Shown: in pieces, positions 1-9,500 of the stretch
Layout: each line of letters begins with the position of its first letter
How positions within the stretch are numbered: the first letter of the stretch is position 1
From: Beggiatoa leptomitoformis
GTDB taxonomy: Bacteria > Pseudomonadota > Gammaproteobacteria > Beggiatoales > Beggiatoaceae
Direction: 5' to 3'
DNA: 64,000 nucleotides
Assembly (NCBI RefSeq): GCF_001305575.3
Contig: NZ_CP012373.2
Span: forward strand, 2,232,001-2,296,000
Made by a program: the position numbers and the translations under genes
The notes under the pieces: generated by a model
Database searches by the model: none
Seen by the model: only the letters and a program-made list of their open reading frames with translations
Told to the model about the DNA's origin: nothing

Positions 1-81
1 AACAGGGGTAGGTACACAGGATAGTGTGGCATTATCTCCATCATTTACCATGATAATTTTTAGATTATCTGTGTTACTCAT
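1..81 (-). CDS. Phage late protein, 5' fragment
   Basis: Only the first 27 codons lie in the window, beginning MSNTDNLKII; the rest runs off the left edge. The start ATG overlaps the stop of the upstream tail gene in an ATGA arrangement, which supports translational coupling in the late tail operon. Nothing in this short N-terminus identifies a family. From position, a tail-tip, fibre or host-lysis protein is possible. Confidence 0.6.
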   Translation of the reverse strand, partial: MSNTDNLKIIMVNDGDNATLSCVPTPV

Positions 82-1799
82 CTTAAAACCCCTATTTCAC
101 TTGAACCGCCGATTAAGGGCGCGGAAATACTTAATACAATCACATTTGTCGCAACTGCCAAACCAAAACGATTATAGGCAATGGTGATTTCTGAGCCGAT
201 TGGCAACAAACTTGCGTTAAAATATACTTTAAATTTAAACACATCACGCATTCGTGAGTACATTACTGTACGGCGCGAGGCTTCAGCAAACGCATCTAAT
301 TCATTAACTAGGCAGGTTTCTGTTATATCGCCTGTTGATTCTAATAACGTTGCTTCCCGCCATTGTTCTTCAATCCCCGTATTGCTTGTTTGTGCAATCA
401 ACCATTCTTGCTTAAATGGCTGTCTTTCTGCTTCGGTTAAGTCTTCTGCAAAGCTGTCTGCCTGTACAGTGTAATTTTTCTTATAGCCTAAGCGTAGGCT
501 TGCAACGGGCGGAATTCGTTTGGCTAATTCCATACTCCCTTGCACAATGTCATTTTTCGGAATATTGATGACAGGATTTCCTGTTACGTCACCAAAGCGT
601 TTTAGACTTAATCGCCCTTCATTATCCGTTATGGCAAACGCACCAATAGAACTTAATAGCTTATTAAAGAGCGTTTTAAATGTCATTTTCTCTTTAATAT
701 AAATCCCCACTGGCTGAGGACATAAATAGTTAAATTCTGCCAAATTAACCAGTTCTAATTCTGGCAGTCTATTTACCAGTACATAGTTAATAATATCGCC
801 TACGGTTTGCACAAATTGCCCATTCCACGTCGCCCCTTGAACGTCGCAAGTCAGCCGATATTTAACGGGTTGAATCAATCGGAACGTGCTGTTTTGCAAG
901 TCAACATCGGTGTAATCAATTCCCAACGTTAAACCAATGCCACCATCCCTAACAGCCGTTAAGGCGTTAGACGAACCACTATGAAATTGATAAATTAACA
1001 AAGCCGTATCAATACAAATAGGCTCAATATTAAAAACCGTCCCGAATACATCAGGATAAATCTGATTTTTAATATGTGTTTGTGTGTACGTATTTGTCTG
1101 CAAGGGATTATCTAAGATTTCCGTTGCATCTCTAAACGGAATACTTAACTGGGTTTCGCCACTGGTGGTGATGCCTTCCCGCGCAATATAGCCATAAGCA
1201 ATTTGTGTCAGGGTATCTAAGGCTTGATTTTTACTGCCTACCCACATTCTATAACGACGCATTCCAAACGATTGCATTAACCAATCATCGCGCTCATTGG
1301 CGAAGTTTTTCACGGTTAAAGCGTCGGTATTGGTTTTTATAATTCCATCAAATGCCCCGCTTAACTCACGACTAACCGTTGGTTTATTAACAATACATTC
1401 ATAGAATGAAGTATTAGCGCGTGCATCAGTAGGCTTGCTGATGTAGGGTGCAGTAGCAATAAAATGGCGTTCAACAACGCTGGTTTGTGGGTTAAAGTAA
1501 TTGAGTTGTACCAATAAAACAGCGGTATCTGTTGCGGGTATAGTTACGAGCGCCTGTTCACTACTTGGCATCTCTACTAATAAGGTATAGCTGTAGGCGA
1601 TTCCGCCTACGAGTAGTTCTATAACGTGACTACCTACTTGGTAAGGTGTGCCAGATAACGCATAGCCTGTTGGCGTGGTCGTCAGGCTTAAAAAAAGGGG
1701 AAGACTAACAGCCTCTACCATTTCCCCATCACTGGTAAAATGCCAATAATAAGCGTTGTTGACACTCGAATTGGTTGGTGGGGCTGGGGTTATGCTCAT
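78..1799 (-). CDS. Putative tail tip/baseplate hub protein
   Basis: A 573-residue late protein encoded downstream of the tape measure gene and two paralogous minor tail proteins. Residues about 15-80 look like a small beta-sandwich (putative Ig-type) module. The rest is beta-rich with aromatic and Asn/Thr residues, as in tail-tip hub and fibre proteins. There are no membrane segments or signal peptide. The position, after the tape measure in a siphovirus-like order, is where tail-tip/central-fibre proteins are usually encoded. The function is inferred from position and composition; I did not recognise a catalytic motif. Its stop overlaps the next gene by ATGA, and its own start lies 2 bp after the previous stop. 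Confidence 0.6.
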   Translation of the reverse strand: MSITPAPPTNSSVNNAYYWHFTSDGEMVEAVSLPLFLSLTTTPTGYALSGTPYQVGSHVIELLVGGIAYSYTLLVEMPSSEQALVTIPATDTAVLLVQLNYFNPQTSVVERHFIATAPYISKPTDARANTSFYECIVNKPTVSRELSGAFDGIIKTNTDALTVKNFANERDDWLMQSFGMRRYRMWVGSKNQALDTLTQIAYGYIAREGITTSGETQLSIPFRDATEILDNPLQTNTYTQTHIKNQIYPDVFGTVFNIEPICIDTALLIYQFHSGSSNALTAVRDGGIGLTLGIDYTDVDLQNSTFRLIQPVKYRLTCDVQGATWNGQFVQTVGDIINYVLVNRLPELELVNLAEFNYLCPQPVGIYIKEKMTFKTLFNKLLSSIGAFAITDNEGRLSLKRFGDVTGNPVINIPKNDIVQGSMELAKRIPPVASLRLGYKKNYTVQADSFAEDLTEAERQPFKQEWLIAQTSNTGIEEQWREATLLESTGDITETCLVNELDAFAEASRRTVMYSRMRDVFKFKVYFNASLLPIGSEITIAYNRFGLAVATNVIVLSISAPLIGGSSEIGVLR

Positions 1800-1800
1800 T

Positions 1801-2709
1801 TTAACCTTTGGGGATTAAGAGATGATAGCCTGTGCTATAAATGAGTACAGCCTCATAAGTAACACCTTCTTTATCAATCGTTGCAAGGTTTGAAAAAAGA
1901 CTACTTGGAGCTAACCAAATATCACAAATGCTGGTAATTTGTCCCACTGGAGCAGCATACTTGCTGGGGTTATGCAGATACAACGGATAGAAAGGGGTTG
2001 TAAATCCGCCAGAACCATCTGGCACGCGGGCTGTAGCCCCGCTGGGCACATTTAAATAAATTAGTGCGGCAATTGACCCTATGTAGCAATTCGCGTTTGT
2101 ACCTGTGACGGTATTACCATTATTATCAACCGCTTTAGGAATATAAGTGGCAGCAGTATTGCTATAAATAGTGTAATAGAAGTTCACCAAACAAAAAGAT
2201 GGATAGCTCGTTGTATTCCATGGCTGTCCCCTGCTCAGTTCAAAAATTGGGACTACTCCACTATTCTGTGAATTACCCCACGACGCACCTATTTCCGAAG
2301 CCATTACAAGGTATCGGGGATTAGCCCAAATATAGACACTTCCCCCGCTAGTAAGATTCAGCGGCTGTGTAACGGCTGTGGATTGGTTCGTACCTGCATT
2401 AGTGGTTTCGTTCCACGCTTCCCATAAGGTTACGGTAAGGCTACTCGTTTGCGAATAAATTTCCACATACTTATAATTACTCGCATTGTCCGCATGGGGA
2501 GCTTTTATAATCGTCTTATTAGTCGTGCCTGTACTACTATCATGCACCGACCAACCTGCGGTGGAAATAGTCGTTAAAATAGATGAACTCGCCTTATTAC
2601 AGCTTGCCGATAGATTATTAACATCGGTTTCACCTGTCAGTATTGCAATAATATCTGCGTGTACATGGGCAAGTGTTGCGCTAGCAGAATATGTGTATTT
2701 AGTTCTCAT
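1801..2709 (-). CDS. Minor tail protein, paralogue 1
   Basis: A 302-residue late protein that by eye is a diverged paralogue of the gene just upstream. Both begin with a beta strand, then an LTG-type stretch (ILTGETDVNNL here, ALTGTTTLIGL there), a small Cys-containing segment, a 'GW..VDSGTG'-like motif and a 'EAWN.TT..GTN.(S/T)TA' motif. The sequence is beta-rich and Asn/Ser/Thr-rich with no membrane segment, as in virion surface proteins. Its start overlaps the upstream stop in a TAATG junction. It probably forms part of the tail tip or a decoration of it. The family is not named with certainty. Confidence 0.6.
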   Translation of the reverse strand: MRTKYTYSASATLAHVHADIIAILTGETDVNNLSASCNKASSSILTTISTAGWSVHDSSTGTTNKTIIKAPHADNASNYKYVEIYSQTSSLTVTLWEAWNETTNAGTNQSTAVTQPLNLTSGGSVYIWANPRYLVMASEIGASWGNSQNSGVVPIFELSRGQPWNTTSYPSFCLVNFYYTIYSNTAATYIPKAVDNNGNTVTGTNANCYIGSIAALIYLNVPSGATARVPDGSGGFTTPFYPLYLHNPSKYAAPVGQITSICDIWLAPSSLFSNLATIDKEGVTYEAVLIYSTGYHLLIPKG

Positions 2710-3500
2710 TATCCTTTCCTAATCAATGTGGTTGTATCTATCACGGCGTAACTGTCTGCATTTAGCGTTACCTCCATTTGACTCAAGGCAATTGTTTTTA
2801 ATAACCCAAATAATTTACCTAATACAAAACCACCCGACGCGGGGTTTACAAACTGAGGATAAGCAGGCGCGTATAAATTACCGCTGGTGTCTTGCCCTGT
2901 TGAGGTTGTCGCAAAATCAGCATCCAACGTTTGTACTGTTGCACTGTAGTTATAAAGTAATATTTGCGTGTCTTGATTAAACTGAGTAACACACCTTCCA
3001 CTCACTAATAGTCTCACTTTATCCAAAGAAGCGGGATAAATTGGCGTATATTCACACGCATAAATCAATGTACTAACCACGCCATTTTGTGTGCTTTGCA
3101 TAGCAACAAAACGGTTGGAAGAAAACAAAACTAACTTATTTAGTTGATTAACCGTGGGCATAGCAAGGGAAATGCTTGCAGCCGTTGTAACGTTAGTGCC
3201 TGATACAGTGGTACTATTCCACGCCTCCATACCGTCTATAGATAAGGAGTTGCTAATTAACCGAATCCGTACAAACTTAATCGCCGTTCCTGTTTCTTGT
3301 GGCGCGCTTAAAACGATAAACCCCGTACCACTATCTACCAGCGTCCAGCCAGCGCTGACATCCGTCAACAACTCACTATTTGCCATATCACACGCACTGC
3401 CAAGCCCAATAAGTGTTGTCGTTCCTGTTAAAGCAAGACGAATCGCGTCTAAAACGGTCGCATTAGTAGCGGTACTGCTTAAACTCAAACTTAAATACAT
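2709..3500 (-). CDS. Minor tail protein, paralogue 2
   Basis: A 263-residue protein encoded immediately after the tape measure gene, sharing the LTG, SGTG and EAWNSTT motifs with its downstream neighbour over the first 130 residues or so. The C-terminal halves diverge: this one is shorter and ends with a strand-rich segment. TAATG overlaps on both sides show tight translational coupling. A tail-tip role, perhaps as a distal tail component, is inferred from its place between tape measure and hub candidate. The pair probably arose by tandem duplication. Confidence 0.6.
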   Translation of the reverse strand: MYLSLSLSSTATNATVLDAIRLALTGTTTLIGLGSACDMANSELLTDVSAGWTLVDSGTGFIVLSAPQETGTAIKFVRIRLISNSLSIDGMEAWNSTTVSGTNVTTAASISLAMPTVNQLNKLVLFSSNRFVAMQSTQNGVVSTLIYACEYTPIYPASLDKVRLLVSGRCVTQFNQDTQILLYNYSATVQTLDADFATTSTGQDTSGNLYAPAYPQFVNPASGGFVLGKLFGLLKTIALSQMEVTLNADSYAVIDTTTLIRKG

Positions 3501-6500
3501 TAGGAAAATCTCCCATTACTACCTGCTTTTTCTAAGGCTTTTGCTTGTTTATCGCCTGTTTCTTTTACCGTGCTAGAAACACGATCTGAACTACTCAATA
3601 ATTGCTCTAAAATCGCCTGTGTTCTCTGTTGCGCTTCAATCAAACGGGCAATCAACGCCAACAACTCAGGACTTGCCCCTTGTTGCGTCATTTGTGGTAA
3701 CTGATTTAGCGGAATAATCGCCTCTCTACCCGCCTCACCAATCAAGCCAATAGTAGGCTTGGTGACAATTCCACCCTCGGCAAACGCAGGTAATCCATAT
3801 TGTGCCGCAATTGCCAGCACATCCTCTCTGGTATAACCCAGCGCGTCTGCCAACTGACCGCTGGTTACCCCAGACTGTTTAGCCATGTTGTAAATTTCGG
3901 TCATGCTTTCTTGGGTAATACCCTTTTGCGCAACAACCGCTCCGACATAATCGGTAATATCTTTTTTGGACACGGCGTTATAAGTTTGTCCATATTGCGC
4001 AGCGGTTTGGCTAACCGTTTGCTTATCCACGCCGATTGCGCCCGCTAATCTATCAGGTGCAATGCCATACTGACTTGCTGTATTCACAATCTGACTAACC
4101 GATTGCTGATTAACCCCCCCACTCGCCTGCACCGCTTGACTTACATAATCTGCTATTTGCTTATCAGAAACTGCGGGAGTCGTTACTGCATTAGCAACGC
4201 TATCCGTGCGTGTGCCTAATTGGGGGAATAAATCCTTAATAACTTGACCTACATTATTAATATCAATCCCAAATTGCGTTCCTAAATCCTTTAAACTCGC
4301 AACCAGTTGATTAGTCCCTTGGGCTTGCGTGGTTTCCACTACATTGGAAAGCGTTTGCAATTCTGACAAAGCACTTTCCTGTAATCCCTTCAATTCCCCT
4401 GCATAAGTAGAATCTTGAAAAGATTGACTAACACTATTACCTTTAGTGGTTAAATCCACCCCTAACGACGTTAAATCTTTTAAGCCCGCGTCACGAATCG
4501 CTTTAAATTGCGCGCTGCTCGCATACATTTCACTGGCAACATCTAAATAAGAACTAAACGCTTCACCGACTTTTTTAGCCGCTTCCGCATCGCCGCCTTG
4601 TGCTTTACCTAATAAATCTTGGTATTGCGTTTGCGCAGTACTAAAGCGGTCCTGCGCGCTAAAATAAGTTTTATTGAGCTGAATCGACATCACGCGGTCT
4701 TTTAACGATTGCGCAATATCTAATAACTCATTGGCGTTATCTAATTCGGTTTGATGCTTCTCTTCTAGCAAGGATTTTTGTTCTTCATATTGCGTCATAA
4801 TCGCTTGGCGTAAATCGCCCGCTAAGCTAATCCGCTTTTTCAATTCATCAGGGTCTTGCAAAATTGAGTCTGCATTACCTGTGTAATCCCCATAAACCTG
4901 TTCTTTTAACCGTGCAACAGAATCAACAGACAAGCCGTTAAGGCTATTAATATCATCACCAATTCCCTGATTAAGCGAATCTAATGAATCCATTAACTCT
5001 GTAAAAACACTAATCCACCCATCTGCCATCGCCCGCGCATCTGTTTCTGCCGTCTGCATGTACGTGACAACTTTCACAGCGTTCTGCATTAATTCATCAG
5101 TAGAAATACCTAATTCCTCAGCCCATTTTGCTAAGGTTTCAGGGTTTTGAGATTTCGCCCATTCCGCCGCCTGCGCACTACCAACGCCTAACTCAAGCGT
5201 TTGTTTTGCGAACTCATTTAAAGGGTCGCTCAGGGTTAAAAAGTCATTTAATGAGGTATGGAAAGATTCAATAGATTTCGCAAAATCATTTAATCCACTA
5301 ATCACATCAGGGATAAGTTCTTGTAATTCATCATCGGTAATACCTAAATCTTGGGCATATCCCGCGATGTCGGCTTGATTCAAGCCCTGCAAAAATCCAA
5401 CGGCTGAATCGGCATTCATGCCCAAGCGATTTACTGAATCGGTTAGCCATTGTGTGACTTGGGCTACTTGCGAGCCGTTGGCGGTGTAATCTAATAACCC
5501 TGTTTGCCAAGCGGTAAATTCTGCCAAGCGTTCTTTTTCAGCCGTCGCTTGCTCGCGTAAAATACTGAGATAGTCAACAGCGTAGCCTTCTAATTCATCA
5601 ATAGAAATCCCTGTTTCACTTGCAATCTTGCGTAGTTGCGTATCATCCAATCCATTTATAGAATTAGCGATGTCCTCAGCACTGCCGCTAAAGTTGATCA
5701 TGCTCAAATCAGCATTTTTGAAAACATCAGACAATTGATACAGTTTTAAATCCGTGTCATCTAACCCTGTTCCGAATTCACGTAAGGATTGACGTAAGCT
5801 ATCAAGGCTTTCTACTTCTTTTTCTACTTCTTGAGTTGTATTTGAGGTAGCCGTGTCTGCTTTATCAGATACAGCACTAGCCTGTTGTGATTGCACATAA
5901 GGCGCGGTAATAGAAGTAGGCGTAGATACCGCGCTAAACGTCGCACTGCCAATATCTTGCAAGGCGGGTTGTAAATCAGCAAGCATTGCTTTGATGCTTT
6001 CATCTTGCATAACGGTAGTCATTACTGCGATAACGTTCTTAACCTCAGAAACGACACCTGCAATATATTCCGCTGCGATTTGTCCACCTGCTGCTAGGGC
6101 TGTAGCGGCGGTACTTCCACCTGCGGTTAAACTAACGGCAGAATTATTGCTGGCAGTAATATCTTGATTAGCTGAAAGTGTAGAAGCTGAAACCGTGTTA
6201 CTCGCAGATATAGATGAAGCCTGTAACATAGGCTCAACTAAACCTGTGTACACCATGTTAGACACGGTAGAAAGTACCGTACTCAACATCTGCTCTTGAA
6301 AAGCGTTGGCAAAGGCGTTGCTAAAACGTAATCCTGCATCTTCTGCATTAGTTGCGTTAAGAACGGAATCTTTTAACCAACCACCAACATCTTGCGCAGT
6401 TAATGAGGTTGCAAGAGCATCAATTTGTTCAATTAAAATATCAAAACCATTCGCTACGTTAGTAATTCCATCGTTCACACTTTCCGCTTGTAAATTAAAG

Positions 6501-9500
6501 TATTCAGCAACCTGTTCAGACAACGCGATGGCATCTGCAAATAACGCGGGGTCGCTCATATCACTTGCCATGCCGTCAATTAATGCTCTAAAAGCATCTT
6601 TTGACTTAGGCATTTCTAGCCCTAACTGTGTAAATGACGACGTTAAACTATCGTTTAACACCGTCATTTTGTTAGTGCGTTGTTCTTCTTCACTTAAAAA
6701 ATTACTGTAGAAAGTATCCAAATTGCTAGACAACGTACCAATATCACCAGACGCATCTATTAATGATTGGCTAATTAAACCCGCGTCATAACCAACTAAT
6801 TTGAACGCATCCTTTAACCCCAATAACGAATTAATAAACGCACTAACCTCTTCTGGTTGTGCATCCCATTCGTTAAAATTATTAACAATTTCCCGCATGT
6901 TTTTAAAGAATTGCGCGTCAGGGTCAACAATGTCTTGAGTATCATTTAGCCAAGACATACCGTCTTGAATTTGCGTGGCAAAGTCGTTGGCCATGTTGAT
7001 GAATGTTTCTTGAGGAACGTCCACCCCGATTGCATTAAACGCATCAGTTAAATAGGTTTGTAACTTACTTTGAGATTCATCAAAGGTTAATCCGCTCCAA
7101 TCAGTGCTAGCAATCAGGCTGTTCAAGCCGTCTTGTACAGTCCCCGTAATTTGCACGGCGTATTTTTGCGTGTCAGGTTTCCACATGAATTCTTGCGTAG
7201 CTTTATCATATAAGCCATCGCTCGCTTGCTTAAGTACGTTTTGAACTTTGTCTGCCATGACGGCTGTTATGCTGGTATCAACACCCGCAATATTCGCCTC
7301 GGTAAACGCATTTTTAACCATGATGCTCTGCATACGTGCGAATTGCGTTTCAAAGTCATCAGTCCCCTCATGCACCATGTCTATGACAGATTTAAAGTTA
7401 AAGTTATCAGTCAGAGCCTTGCCAATCTTTTGTCCAGCATCCTCAATTAACTTAACGGTAGCGTCAATAGACTCTTGCAATTGCTGATTCGTTTCACTAT
7501 CAACTTCGCTATAAGTGGTTTTCTTACCCCCGCCGATTAACCCCTTGTTGACTTCCACCGTTTTTACAGCAAACGACGCGCTCAAGTCTTTAAAACTTGC
7601 TGTTAAATGTTGCGATTCAACTTCCCACGAACCAAATAACTTATTCATAACGGGTGTAACAGCGAAACCTAACGCTGTACCAACACCGGGCAACGCCACG
7701 CTTAAACCTGCACTAATCCCACTGGTTAATGCGCCTTTAATATCACCGCTAAATAGAGACATTATTGACGTAGAAAAACCACCTAAACTACCACCCGCTT
7801 TACCCAATTTATCCGTCAAGCCTGATACGGCACTTCCTACGCTTTCCAGCGCACCGCCAGTTTTAAACAGGTCGCCAACACCTGACAGCATTCCGTCACT
7901 ATCAAAGATACCAGTGATACTGGAAAGAAGACCCTTATCCGATTCCTTACTTGTACTAGGTTGCGTCGTTTGTATTTTGTTTGCTACTTGCTTGACTAAA
8001 TCGCCCGCACCACTGGCGAATCCTTTCGCCGTGTCAACAATTGCTTGTGCAGACAACGCGGTTGCATTCGCAAAACCTTGCACGCCTTGACCTGCTAAAC
8101 CCAATGCGTCAACTTGTTGCATATTGGCTGTAGCAAGCGTTTGACCCGCGACTATTTGCTGTTGGTCGGTAACGGTTTTTTGTACAGTAGATTGGGTTAA
8201 AGCCTGCGCTTGTTGCTGTTGTGCCTGTGTTAGCGTGTTATTTGCCGTCACAAATTTACTAATATCAATAGCATCAACTTTTGTTTTCCAATACTTCTCG
8301 AAGTTTTCAGCCATTTCCTTATCGTTAAGGGATTTAAACTGATTCAAATCAATGCCTAAAATCTTTTTAATATCTGCACTACTGACATTACTTAAGATAT
8401 TTTTACGGGTATCGCTACGGGTAAAACTCCCTGTATCTTGTGCTGATTTAATCGACGCATAACCACCCATGCCTTGCTGATGCGCAAGGTACATATCGGT
8501 TGCACTAATATCATTCGTATATTTTTGAATTTGCTTTAAGTTATCTATGTATAACTTAGCCGCTGCATTGGCGTTAGCGAAAGGGTCAAAGACATTACTG
8601 CTATCAAGCCCGTATTGTTTGGCTGTACTTTTGACAAATTGAAATAACCCAGAAGCACCTGAACCTGAGTTATACGCATCGGCATTGAATTTACCACCCG
8701 TTTCTATGCTCGCAAACTTCAAGAAATCGGTTTGTGAAATACCGTTTTTAACGGCGGCTTGAATAATCGCTTCAATGGATTGATTATTGCCTTTTGCGGT
8801 ATAGGTTTGTGAGGTATTGCTTGCAGATACTACATTGCTTTTTTCCACCGCTTTTGTGAGATTAGCGGTAGCATCGTTTAACCCAATATTTACTTTAAGT
8901 AATGATTCCTCAATCCCTTTTTGCAGATTAGCAATACCCGTATTAACGCCGTCTATCATGCGTTTAACACTGTCATCCGTTCCCGTTTTAAGGCTTTCTT
9001 GGTAAGTTTCAAATATCTTACTTGCTGCACTAACATCTTTAGCCGTTTGTGCGTCTGCAATACCCAACGCACCTTCAAGCGTGACCTTACCGCTATCACC
9101 ATTAAAGAAACTGGTTATTTGTTCTTTTAATTTAGTGAGCTGGTCTTTTATATTTTGCTTATTAATATCAACTATAAACCCTTTAACCGCATCACCAATC
9201 TTTAATTCACCCGTTGCCACTTTTTCTGCATAATCCGCCGCAGAATTGGTCATAGTTTCCCATTGTTTTTGCGTATTCTCTAAGACAGCCTTCTGCTCTA
9301 ACAGAGACTTGACCGCATCGCGTTGGTCTGGTGCAATGTCAACTAGCGCATTGTATTGCGCGCGCTCTTTTTCTGTGAGTTGTAAAAGGGTGATTTCTTC
9401 TTGCAGGGATGCAATGCGGTCAACGCCCGTGCTTTTAGCAGTGGCTTGATTATTTAACGTAATAACCTGTTTAGCGGTTTCTTCACCAACTTGTTTCATC

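Noticed and set aside
181-474. Plus-strand ORFs inside the tail genes (181-474, 520-702, 3154-3576, 6306-6710, 7515-8090 and similar)
   Set aside because: They are antisense shadows of well-supported minus-strand phage genes, with no ribosome sites and low-complexity composition.
8540-8800. Separate endolysin gene in the tape measure region
   Set aside because: The SLT lysozyme-like domain is in frame and internal to the tape measure, without its own start.
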